The translations under genes and the position numbers were made by a program. Positions 1 to 11,152 of a DNA stretch of 64,000 bases are shown here, piece by piece (within the stretch, counting starts at the first letter, position 1; every line of letters begins with the position of its first letter). Source of the DNA: Edolisoma coerulescens (Eukaryota; Chordata; Aves; Passeriformes; Campephagidae); the NCBI GenBank assembly GCA_013397115.1, contig VWZW01007179.1:368579-432578 (forward strand), written 5' to 3'. The notes beneath the pieces are model-generated. The model was not told the origin of the DNA. It searched no databases and worked only from the letters and a program-made list of their open reading frames with translations.

Positions 1-1842
1 GGCAGAGATAAGGCAAACATCTTAAGGACTGGTGTAAAGGTAGAGTGAGCCGGTCTCGCTGTGTGATTAAATGATTCCCATCAGCCACGGTGTCACAAAC
101 AGAAAGCATGTGGGCATTTCTGCCATTCCTCAGCCCTCAGCAGCCTGCTCTCCCTGGTACTTCTCGAGAGTCCCACCTCTCTCTGAGGCACTTGCAGAGT
201 TCACAAAAAATCAGCAGGAATTAAGGTTGGTCACATTTGCCTTGTGAGCTCAACAGGTAATGGATGCTGGGGAAAAAAATCAGGAAGGCAATGGTTAAAA
301 AAACAATCCAAAATATTAGCGTGGCCTGTCCCCTTGTGCCCTCTCTCCTGAGATACCCCAACATGGCAGTCAGCACCATGGACTCAGCATCCACCACCAC
401 CAGAAGGGTGGGAGCTGCTGTCAGCAGCAGATCTTTCCAGGGTGGGATTTGTCTTGGATGGAGAAAGTGTCTGTCCTGGCAGTGCCTGATCTGTGGGACA
501 TGGCTCTCCACCACCCCCACATCTCCATCCTGCACCTGTGCCAAGAGCCAATTCCATCACCTGTGTGTCCACAACCTAAAAATCAGGTTGGGGCCACAAG
601 CAAGGAGGGGACAGAAGTACAAGTAGGGCTGGAGGAAGATGGACAGCACTGGTGACCAGAATAGTGGTGCTAAACCCATTAGCAATAATTATTGCTATTA
701 ACTAATTATCTTTGCCCAAACCACCATTAGTAAAGTGGCTACCACTGGGCAGTCCCAAAAGGAGTGATTTCTTTGGGACAACATGGTCAGGCCATGTGTT
801 GGTGGGAGACACTGCTGACCTGAGGCCTCTTCCCAAGTGTCACCCACAACCTGGATGGAAATCTCTTCCTCCTCGTGTCGGGGCAGATTCCAGCACTTCA
901 GTTCAAAGGCAGTGCCAGCTGAGAGCAGGTTTCTGTTCCATGGCAGTGTGGGGATCATGCTGCTTTCTTGTGGCTGTGGATGGTGACGGAGAAAATAATT
1001 CGATAAGTCTGCAGAATGTTTTTATTGTCATGTCAACAAAATATTTTCTGCCTCCGCAGACTGTGGAAGTACTTAGCATTCAGCATCCATCCAGTTTTGG
1101 AAAACACTTGAAAACCACCGACAGAATCTCACTATTCCTTTTTTTAGCTCCATAATGAAAAAGCAAACAAGAAATATGCTGATTCCCAAAATGAGCTAAT
1201 TTTTTTTTTTCTGAAGCAATTTAATTTTTTAGCTTTGATCTGATACCAGAACCCAAAGGACTTACTTGCTATTTCTAAATAATGAGTCTAATGTTTATGC
1301 TCTGAGCCTGAACTTTTCTGGTTTTGGAAAAAATGTGACTTTACATAAAAGTCCTTTGATTAAGAGATCTGCAGTCAGAGGAGTTTTCGATACAATAATG
1401 AAAAGGCCTTTCAGATCGCTCGCTCGAACGCTGCTCAGCACGATATTACTCAAGAAGGGAAGAAGCCGGCAGAACAATCACACTATTAGTCTTTGCTTTG
1501 CCAAGTGTTGTGTTAGTCATATTCCTATGGTAAAATCTCCCAGAAGTGGCTCAGAGAAGTCTTGCACTGCATGGAGCGATGCATGCCTGCAGACGCACCC
1601 TGACCTGGGTGGTCTCTCACACTGGCTCTCTCCTTTGATTGTTTTGTAACCCTCTTTCATTGAGGCTTTACGAGTTGATTGCTGTACAGAGGGAGAGTGT
1701 TTGGAGGAGAAACAGAGGCTATTTCCTCCTGCTCTGGTCCAAACTCCCCTGCAGCAGAGATGGTACCTACAGCAGGCTGCAGCAGACTTTTGTTCCCAGC
1801 AAGACGATGGCTCAAAGCACAGCTCTTTCCTGCTTGCACGGC

Positions 1843-1885
1843 GAGATGCCATTCCCTGCCCCGGTGAGATGCCACTCCCTGCCCC
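1843..1885 (+). repeat. Two-copy 23-base tandem duplication
   Basis: GAGATGCCATTCCCTGCCCC plus GGT is followed directly by GAGATGCCACTCCCTGCCCC. One substitution separates the copies, which suggests recent slippage. Confidence 0.85.
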
Positions 1886-2544
1886 ATCAGAGCATGCTGG
1901 CTGCAGTGCACCCACCTCTCCCTGGGTGCCAGTCCCTGGGCTCATCCCAGCTCCTGCGAAGGTCACCCCGCTGTCCTGGTCCCCGCTTGCCGAGACGTGG
2001 GATGGAAAGAGTGACTCTGGCACTTGCTAAGTAGGTTGGAGTTTGGAAGCCGAATGCCTGTGTTATTTATGCAGAACTGACATGTCTCTTTGTCCTGAGC
2101 CATGTGGCCCAGATTCCAGCCCCTGTATCTACAAAACACTCCTCGTGTGCACGCTCCTCTCTCAAGCCCTCGATTCCAAGGGGATTACTCACGTGTGCAG
2201 GCATACCCAGGGGCAAATCCTGCTGCCTCCAGCTGATTTATACCACCACTCTGGAGATGAAAGTCTGACACAGGAACAGCTCAGTGGGAAAAGGAAGAAC
2301 AACCCGATACCTCCTCTGTGGTCTCCTTCCACATTCCCATCTCCACTGTCACTGGGGCAGCCTGCAGGAAGGTCTGGTCCCCTCTACCATCAGGGCATGG
2401 CTGCATGTTAGGGGTTAAAATGAGAAAGCACTTTGGTTGTGGAGATTTATTGCTTTCCTCCTGCTATATTTGTAAAGCTCATCATTAAGGTCAGCCATCC
2501 CCACCCCTGCAGCTGTCTGTACATTTTTTTCTCTGGTTCTAGAG

Positions 2545-2865
2545 TTGTACTTTACTGAGGAAATTATAATTATTAAAACGCATGAGGTCACGCTCTAGAT
2601 GAACTTGGAAACAGTTCAAATATGTTTCAGGTTTGAAACTATGTAGCAGCTATGGCCAAGTGGTGAGTTCATAACAAAAGAATGGTTAATTTCACACTTC
2701 AGATAACATTTCCCCCGGAAAGCGGTAAAGCATATTGGGACAGGAATTATTAAAGGTCGAGAACACTGGAGACACATAATCAGTCATTAGTCCTGATAAT
2801 TAGATATTAAAGGTAGGCTCACGGAGGAGGCAGAGTGGTTCTGCCTGACTGAGCCAGTGTGTGTT
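2545..2865. promoter_or_regulatory. Candidate conserved non-coding element
   Basis: Complex, non-repetitive AT-rich sequence with several homeodomain-type cores (TCATTAGTCCTGATAATTAG, GGAATTATTAAAGG) and no coding frame. The call rests on texture alone; it would need an alignment to other birds and reptiles. Confidence 0.2.
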
Positions 2866-5741
2866 CTTACCTTTAAATCACTCTTTTAAAGTTTTTCATC
2901 TTCAGAAAGGCACCACGACTTTGTCGACTTAACGTGGGACACCTCGAGAGCTTCCCCACGAGTGGCTCTCCTCTGCCTGCTGCAGGTCACAATTCTGGTT
3001 GCATTTCACCAGATAACATCATCAGGCCAGCACCAGAATTAAAATTTACAAACCATATTCTGAAATAGCAGCAAAGAAAACATGCAGAACCTCTCCCTGA
3101 GTTACCTCCCCCTGTGCATTGGGACAGTGGGAGGAAAGCAGTGGCAGATGTTTGTGGCCTCTCCTCTGCATCACAGCTAATCACTGTTTGTCCCTTGCAA
3201 ACTGCAGAAGAGAGTTTGATACAGCAAGTTTGAAAGACCAAACCTCCTGTGCGCAGACAGCAGCCTGAAATGGCCCTTTGTGAGCCTCTGTGAGATTTGT
3301 GGCTAAAACAGGTTGATCTTTGTTGGTTTTCTTCCAAAGCTGAGGCTGTGCCATGCAAACCTCCCCTACTCCATTGACCTGGATTGCAGTGTTGAGGCTT
3401 ATCAGCAGTGCTTCCAAAAGATCACTTAAAATGATGTTTCTGTTAAACAAAAAAAGAACACCCCAAATCCCCCAAACTAGCTCTGTCTTCCTGAACCCTG
3501 GCATCCAAAAATCAATGCTGGATGTTCCAAATCCCCCCTCAGCAGCTTTGCCCTGGAAACAGCAACAGCCCAGCCCAGGTTGCCCACACATCCTCAGCTG
3601 TGCCTCCAGGTCTCCAGCATCACCCTGCACCAGGGGAAAACACACAGTACATTCAACTCGTGCAGCTGGAGCTGTGAAAATCTACTCAAGAAGAACATCA
3701 GGAGGTGGCTGACTTTATGAGCACATCTCAGAGGCATGTGCCACTGCCACCCACGTGTCCCACTGCCATGGCTGGACGGGTGACACTGGACTCTGTGGCT
3801 TTGGGGAAATCAGTGACACCCCCAGCTGCTGGGGTGGAGGGGAAAGGGGATGCTTCATCTGGGTTATTGCCCTAGTTGAGGGTCTTTTATTTTCTCAGCT
3901 GTGCACAGCTATGGACATGCCCACAGAATGTCTTGGAATCGTGTCCTGGTGTTGGCTGCTCAGCTGCACAGCAATGAGTTCAAGAGCCTTACCTCTGAAT
4001 TTTCCTTCTTTTCCAGGTATCATATTTTATTTATAATTTAGAAAGAACTTGCTCATGTCTTTGTGGAAAAAAAAAAAAGAAAAAGAAAGGAATGGCAGCG
4101 AGCATTCAACACTAGTTTCATTTTTCATCACCATTATCAAGGCTTGGATTTTAACTTTGGAATGTCCTTATCTAAAATGAAATCAAATAAGCACTTTGTG
4201 GCAGGGGGTCCTACGCTCCCTCCTCACTTCAGGGAGCCTGTGCAATGTGCAGCGTTTGCCTCCCTGCTGCATGCTTGGATCAGCTCCCCAGAGCTCACAC
4301 ACACACACATCTACCTGCAGGTAATGCCACATGCACCCGTGGCTGGTGGCATGCATTATTCACGCCCAAAGGTGCCCACCTGAGCAGGCTCCCCAGCCCC
4401 TGGGTACGGACAAGGACAGATCTGGCTGCTCATGGACAAGTAGCCAGGCAAAGTGTAAACCATGTGAAACCCAAGGCATGGTTTTAATGTCCCTAGGGAG
4501 GCCCACGGCTGGACATCAGGGCCCAGTGACCATCACACGGCCAGGCCATCCAGAGGAGTTTGTGTGTTTGTGTGCCACAGGGTGGACAATTGTCAAGTTG
4601 GAGCTGGACAGCAGCCTTGGGCTTCCTTGCAAATACAGATGCAGACACCTGGTTTTCTGCCAGCCTCTTTGCTGTTGTGAAAGCTTGCAAACAAAAGCGA
4701 GCTGATCCCTGCCTCTGCTTCCACCACATGGGGGATGGACAGAAAGAGCCCAAATATGATGTCATCTGCTTTCTGTGGGGTGGGGAAAGCTTGGCTGAGT
4801 CCCACGCTTGGATTTGGGAGGACTGGCAGCCCTCTGGATTCTCAGCAGCTTCCAGGGTTTGTCTTCATCCTGAACCTAATGGTGAATGGCAACAGAGCTC
4901 AAGAGGATTTTCAAACGAGCTCAGAGGAGCTTGCTCATGAGAATTTGAATCCTTGGCAAACAGCCCACAATAGCTGATACTTTTCCAGTTCATGGGGGAG
5001 AGTGTTTCCCAGTTATGTGTATTTTTTTAACTCCCATAACCAACACTTCATTTTAATTCTAATTCCTCTGCCTCCCCTTTGGAAACACGTGCACTCTTTG
5101 GAAGGACACTTGTCCCTGTCTGAAAGACTCATGGGCTTTTCACATGGGTGTCCTCTCTCTTACTCCCAGGATGAAGTCTGGCTCCTGGGTAACCTAAATG
5201 GGCTGCACAAGTGGGGCTGCCACAGTCTCGTGAAATGGGAGGGTGGAACCTCTAAAATGAGAGTTAATGACACAGTGAAAATTAATAGTTGAAGGACCTG
5301 ACATACAAAATGAAAAAAAAAAAAATAAAAACAAGAAGTAAGAGGAGGAAGAGGAGGCAAAAGGCAGGTCCCTTTTGGATGTGTTGCTGTCCTGACGAGC
5401 TGGCTGCCCCATGCAGTGAGCCTACTGCCCGTCTGCACCCACACCTGAGCACCTGCATGTTGTTGTCTGAGTAAATCCTGCTTCTTTGGTCTTCTATAAA
5501 CATTGGGGCTGCTCTTTGCAGTATTCCACCCTCATGTCATTGAAGAAGAATGCTCTGAAAAGGAACCTCTGAAGACTGTAGGCTTTAGAAATACCTCGAC
5601 CCAAAAGTCATCTTGAGTAAATCCATTGCCTTGGATAGAGTTACTGCAAGGGCGATGCCCCCCCACTCCATCTTAATCAGTACCATTTTACTCTAATTTC
5701 TGGGATAGCTTGGAAGTAATGCTGGGAACAGCTCTAGATGC

Positions 5742-5772
5742 TTTTTTTTTTTCGCCTTTTTTTTTTTTTTTT
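5742..5772 (+). repeat. Long T-rich tract
   Basis: Eleven T, the interruption CGCC, then a run of about sixteen T. It may be a decayed poly(A) tail on the minus strand, but no retroposed body is recognisable beside it. Confidence 0.8.
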
Positions 5773-5843
5773 AAACAGGGATTCAGGGGCATGAAAACGC
5801 TTTGAGAATTTGCCTCATTTCTGCCGAATTGTTCCCACTGAGG

Positions 5844-5864
5844 CAAACAAACAAACAAACAAAC
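5844..5864 (+). repeat. (CAAA)5 microsatellite
   Basis: Five perfect tandem CAAA units in otherwise unremarkable sequence. Confidence 0.9.
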
Positions 5865-6942
5865 ATTCAGAAAAAGCACCCTTCAAAACAGAATATTTTG
5901 ATTTCCCGATGAGAACAAATATCTTAACACTTGCCATCATCCTTAACACCAGTTAAAAAAAAAAAAACTCAGTGAAATTTCTCAAACTTGAAGGCAAACA
6001 TAACACTTTGTCCCAAACAAGCTATTCTGTTGGTCTCAGTGCTAACTGAAAATTTATTTGCTTTCCAGCTTGCTAAAATATGTAAATCTTTTGTTTTCTC
6101 TGTTGATCCATTAATATTGTTTTATGAACTTGTCAGAGGCACTAACCAAGAAATAACAAGCAAACAAACAGTGATCTCGTCTGGCCCTGCACGGAAAGCT
6201 GGAAAGAGCACGAATGAGTGAACTGAGTGGAGGTGTTGACTTACACCACTCCAAACCCAGTGTGCAAGTGGGATGGGAGCATGGGACCAGCTGGTCCAAA
6301 GAAGAGCTTCAGCAATAAGCAGACTTAACAATGCTGCCACAGCTTCCAGAATGCCCCAGATGTGACTGGGATCAGAATTCGCCCCCGTTATTTCAATGTA
6401 TTGATTTTCAGTTTGTGGAAGTTGCTCCGGATCTGCTGTGTCGCTTCATTTCAGCAGCAAGCAGGATTGTGTCAGTACAGCAGCACAACTGCTGTAACCA
6501 GGGTAGAACCTAAAATAACCCTGGGGCAGTCATCTCTTTTCCAAAATCCAGGCTGGAAATCCAGCAGCAGTCTCTTGGTTTGGGAAAGGTGGGTTTTTCT
6601 TGGGTTTCCCTGCGTGCCAGGAGCCAACGTGAAAGCCAAGACCTCACCCTGACTCTCACGCACAGGTTGCTTTGTTAAACAATATCAAGGTTTCACTCCA
6701 TTGCTTCTCCTTCCGGAAGAAATGAACCGACTGCTCAAAGAGGAGAAGTTTTACAAACTTGCATCTACACAAAATTTGCAGCGCAATTTGCAAAGCTTTT
6801 GTTCAAACCAAGGATTTCCCCTCTGACTTCCACCAGGGCTCCTTTCGTATCCCTCCCCTGCACCACATCCTTGGCAATTCCAAGGAATTCCTCACAGTGT
6901 TGGTGAGGAATTTTCAACAGGTTCAATTGGTGGCTCACAAGA

Positions 6943-6991
6943 TTTGTTTTGGTTTGGTTTTGGTTTTGCTTTTGCTTTTGGTTTTTTTTTT
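6943..6991 (+). repeat. TTTGG/TTTTGC purine-poor low-complexity tract
   Basis: An irregular run of TTTTG, TTTGG and TTTTGC units ending in a T-run. Frames across it read Leu/Phe-rich on one strand and Lys-rich on the other and are not genes. Confidence 0.8.
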
Positions 6992-7954
6992 ATTTCTGCA
7001 TATTTTTTGACATCTCATGTTCCCAAACTGCTCTGTTGAAATGTGCATTTGTGTTCCATGGTCACCTTTGGTGGACCCTTTCAGAAGACTGCAAACCCAA
7101 GGAAAAGGGTAAAAATTGATGTATCTGGATAGAACCACAGTGCAGATCTGAAGAAGAACTTTGGCTCACTTTTATACAGCAGTGCGCTCCTCAAAGAATA
7201 CCCCAGCCTCTTTGCAGCCTAAATTAACAAGTGTACCTTGAGCTGCACAAGTGATGTGGACACAAATCTGGTCTTGTTTACATTGTTGAACATGACCCTC
7301 TATTAATTGAAATTAAACCATTACAAAAATATAGTACAAAGGAAAGGGCACTCTAAGGCTGTCTATTTTGGTGAGGGCTGAAAATACCATTAGTCTGTAA
7401 AATGCTGGGCTACTCTCTGCTGTTAGAAGACCACCTGGGTCTCCAGCTGGGCAGGTAAAATGTTGGTCAAGTTCCAAGGACAATACACTCCCATGGCCAC
7501 TTCCTTCATTATTTCCTAATTTCACATTCACTGGAAGAGCAAGAGAGAAGCATGGCAAAGAGGAAAGGTCTCTGGACTCCATGGTCCAGTGTAAGATGAC
7601 ATAACTCTACCATTTCTCTATGGTCAATGTTGCATCAGAACAAAATGAGTCGATTCAACTCATTGAAGAGGTGCTGCTTGACATGTGGGACAATTCAGAA
7701 CCCAAGGCAGGGAGCTACTTGCTTGCTGTGAGAAAATAAAGCTCCATTTAAGTTAATGGAATCACACTAATTTACCTCCATGGGGATTTGCTCCTGCTCT
7801 CAGAAGTATCAGCTCACAGTAGTTAATGGGTGCTTTGGCATGGATTTAGGAAAGCCTGGGTATTGTCCCAGTTAGTAGGTGGTGATATTAAAAATAAAAC
7901 CAGGATAACACTGAACAGGGAACCCATGATTTTAGTATTATTTAAGACATGCCA

Positions 7955-8130
7955 TCTATAGGACAATTAGTCTATTAAAAGTATACTACGACTGGATATT
8001 CCACGTACAGTCTGTGTTGTGTCAGCCTGATGACTTCTAAGTGGGTTATGCACTCCATGACTTGTCAATCCATAGTCATTCCGCTGTTATAAACCTCTAA
8101 AATTGATCCAGTTAACTTTATCATTATCTA
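7955..8130. promoter_or_regulatory. Candidate conserved non-coding element
   Basis: A non-repetitive AT-rich stretch with ACAATTAGTCTATTAAAAGT and CAGTTAACTTTATCATTATC, having no frame and no repeat similarity. Texture-based call. Confidence 0.18.
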
Positions 8131-9958
8131 AAGAAAGAACTTGAGTGGCTGAACAAAGTGCTCTGATCTCCATGGCTCCATCCATCATCTCGTCCTAAGG
8201 ACCTTGCTCTCTCTTGCTCTCTTGGAACTGGCTGTTGTTCAGAGAGAGATTAAGCAGCGTCTTCAAAAGCAAGATAAAAAGCAGAACCATAGGCTGTGCT
8301 TGGCTTTGTTCAGCAGCTTCCACCTCCCCTCTTTGAAGGAAGGAGGAATGGAAGGAGAATCTGGGTTCTGCAGCTGAGCAAGGCAAGGGGTAGAAGAAAT
8401 CACAGCACGGCAGGGTTAGCGTGTGCTGGCGTGCACTCAGTTACAACTGTGCCAGCAAGTGGGTGTTGTCCAGGGGAAACGTGGGACTCAGGTTTATGGG
8501 CACACTGTCCCTGGTTAGGGCTCACAGCCCTGTCCCTTGTCCCTGCAGGAGCTGGCTGAGACACCTCCTACTAACAAAGGGAATAATGAGGCACCGTGTG
8601 CTCCTGGTGTCAGCCTGAGCCTCTTTTGCTCTTTATCACCGTGTTAACCAAGCATTTTTACTGTGAGGAAGTTCTAATACATCTAAACACTTCCTGCTGC
8701 CTGAAATACTTTCTGCCAAATACAGCTGGGACGAGTGCAAAACTAAGAGGAATGCCCGAAGAAATCAGGGATTTCTGATGGCCTGAGTGATGGCCGGGCA
8801 GATAAGGTGTTCAGTAGGGTCTTTCATACTGGGAAGGGATGCAACACTGAATGCTGGATATTGCTTAACTCTGTTTGATGTGTGAAAAGGGAAATCTTTA
8901 GTAAAGGGTCACTTCTGTCTACTGAAAGAACAGCAGTAACATTTGTAAAGCGAACTGACAGCACAGCTAATGATGCATATTCACCAATAAATCATAAGAT
9001 GGGCCTGATTTTAAATGGCACTCAATTAAATGGTGCTGCTGAGGACAACCCAGATGTGGGTAGTGTGAGACTGTGGGATCCTCATCATCCTTCCCTCAGG
9101 ATGCAGGAAGTTGGTGCCCTGGTGGGTGCTGGATGGACTGTACAGCAAACATCCCAGGCATATGCAGGCTCTGCTGTTCCTACAAGCAGCAGTTCAAGGC
9201 ATAGTACACTTCAATGCACCAAAAAACCCGCCCCAAAAAACCCCAAAATAAGTAGGTCCAGAAGCTTAACTGTAATTTCCTCCTAACTATAAAATCTGGG
9301 GTTTGAATTTTACCCTGAGAAAGGGTGAGGCAGGTCCTGCCATGTGTGCCTGCTAAGCCACTCTGCCTATGAACTGGATTGCAGCTGCTGGCTGGTTTTC
9401 TCCCTCCCTGATGGGCTCCTACAGCAATGATTGGTGTGCTTAAGGAGAAAATTAGGATAAGATCTGTATTTTCCTTGAATGTGTTGTTCAGTGAGCTAAA
9501 TGACAAATAGACCTTCAGACACCTGTTAAATTGTGATATAAGTCAATAGCCCACTAAATCGCCCTACTGATTTCCTCTGCTGTTTGAACACCTCCCATTT
9601 AGGCTCTCCAGGATATCCAGAGCCCTTGAGAAATAAAGAATTCAGTTAAAAGCACCAATACCAGACCAAGGGCACACAGAAAAGATGTGCCTGAGGGATG
9701 TCTTCTGTCCTGAGCAAGGACAAGACTCCAAAGCCCAAAGCAAAGGACGTCTCCAGGGATGTCCAAGTCCATCTTGCCTCTCCTTATCTAAAAAACAGCC
9801 ATGAAATCCTGGGGGCACACCCCAAACCTTCAGCTATTACATATTATTTTCATTTGTGATAATTGCTAACCTGGTTGCATGAGGCAGTTTCAGTACAAGA
9901 TCCCAGCACTGTTTCTTTCTGGTCCTTTTTGAGTGATTTATGTTAATTGTTTAGGAAA

Positions 9959-9978
9959 ACCAGTATAAAAATACTGGT
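9959..9978. repeat. Perfect 8-bp hairpin palindrome with AAAA loop
   Basis: ACCAGTAT, AAAA, ATACTGGT. The left arm and loop also contain TATAAAAA, a TATA-like string. No gene lies beside it. Confidence 0.8.
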
Positions 9979-10873
9979 CCCTTGAGAGCCTGGGCTTTGT
10001 GGCAGTCTCAGGCAGAGTACAAATAACGAGTTGTGTATGGCTTAGCAGTGGGCATGCACTCTTATGCAATCCAAGTGCCCAGGAGCAGAGTATTTTACTC
10101 CTCCAGTTTAGGGCATCTGTCCAGGAATTACATGTGAAATTAAATCCACTGCAGTAACCGATGTGCTGTTTGTGTTGGACTCGCAGGGAAAGATTTCATC
10201 CAAGATTCCTCCTCAGACACAGAGATCAATTTTAATGATGGCTCCCTTCTTGGAATCCTGTTCCATTGGACATCTGAACTGCAAACAGCTTTGTTCCTGA
10301 GGCAGAACCATGGGATGGCCTGAGCTGCTCACACCAGTGGCACAGCTACCGCAGGGAAAGCTTCCTGTCAGCCCTGGATGCTCGGAATAAGTGCTCTGCT
10401 GAGGTAAACTGGCAAAGAACCACTTGTTTCAGTGATGCTATTGCAATTTCCAGTGGCTGTTTGACTTCTTCAGGGCTGCCAGGGGGAGAAAAGGCAGAGC
10501 ATGGGATGTGGGAGAGAAGTGGTGGATGGTCACAGGGGAGTGGTGTGTGGGGAGCTGTCCCAGATGATGCAGTTTGGGCTGGTGGTTCCAAGCAGAGGTA
10601 GGATTTGGTGGCACCACTGACAAATCATCCTGAACCATCTGGTAAGTGGTCCTGGGTTTTATTCAAGGGCCATTTTAAAAAGCCTGGCTCAAGTGACATC
10701 TGATTTCACCCCAGCAGCTTGGTTACCTCCAGAAGGTGTGAAAACCATATTCCACATGCCAGGATGGATGTGGCCACCACTGGAGCAATGGCAAAAGCCT
10801 GGGAAGCTGCCAGGTGGTGCCAAGTGATGCAGTGGAGAGTGTGCACTGGACCCTCCTTGGCAATGGGAATGGG

Positions 10874-10912
10874 TGACCACAGGGTTAAACACTGACCACA
10901 GGGTTAAAGCAC
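10874..10912 (+). repeat. Two-copy 19/20-base tandem duplication
   Basis: TGACCACAGGGTTAAACAC is followed by TGACCACAGGGTTAAAGCAC. It lies about 115 bases upstream of the 5S-like relic. Confidence 0.85.
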
Positions 10913-11028
10913 TTTTCTGGGGGCTTTCCTGCTCACTCTGCACCTGTCTGCCTGCACATACCTACACGAGTGCCTGGGACACATAAATAAACTGCTTCCT
11001 GGCAGGTCACCCCAGATGGTGTAGGATG

Positions 11029-11152
11029 GTATGTTTTTATATCATTCCTCCCAGTCTCAGAGATATGAGCTGACCTAATCACTGGAGTTAAGCAACATCA
11101 GGTCTGGTCAGTGTGGAGATGAGAGACCTCCAAGAAAAACACAGGTGCTCCA
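11029..11152 (+). pseudogene. Degenerate 5S rRNA-like copy (pseudogene or 5S-derived SINE head)
   Basis: About 120 bases align by eye along 5S rRNA in order. GGAGTTAAGCA corresponds to the box A area GGAAGCTAAGCA, CAGGTCTGGTCAGT to GGGCCTGGTTAGT, GAGATGAGAGACC to the box C area GGATGGGAGACC, and AGGTGCTCCAGG to the 3' end GGGTGCTGTAGG. The 5' third is weaker. The many substitutions make it non-functional. Because 5S-derived SINEs (the AmnSINE/SINE3 type) are known in amniotes, it may be a SINE head rather than a retroposed rRNA; I could not recognise a tRNA-related or Deu-like body behind it. Confidence 0.6.

Larger units (their letters stand above)
1..11028. other. Intergenic, no gene recognised
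   Basis: Apart from the listed simple repeats, duplications and two candidate elements, I see only unique non-coding DNA. No frame has recognisable protein similarity or paired splice sites. GC content alternates between moderately GC-rich and AT-rich segments without a sharp border. Confidence 0.6.

Noticed and set aside
221..544. A 107-residue minus-strand frame with a hydrophobic end, vaguely like an ABCC transporter N-terminal segment
   Set aside because: The hydrophobic part comes from T-rich low-complexity DNA. There is no good donor site, and no neighbouring exon of such a transporter was recognised.
4295..4310. A short CA repeat
   Set aside because: Too few units to list as a microsatellite of interest.
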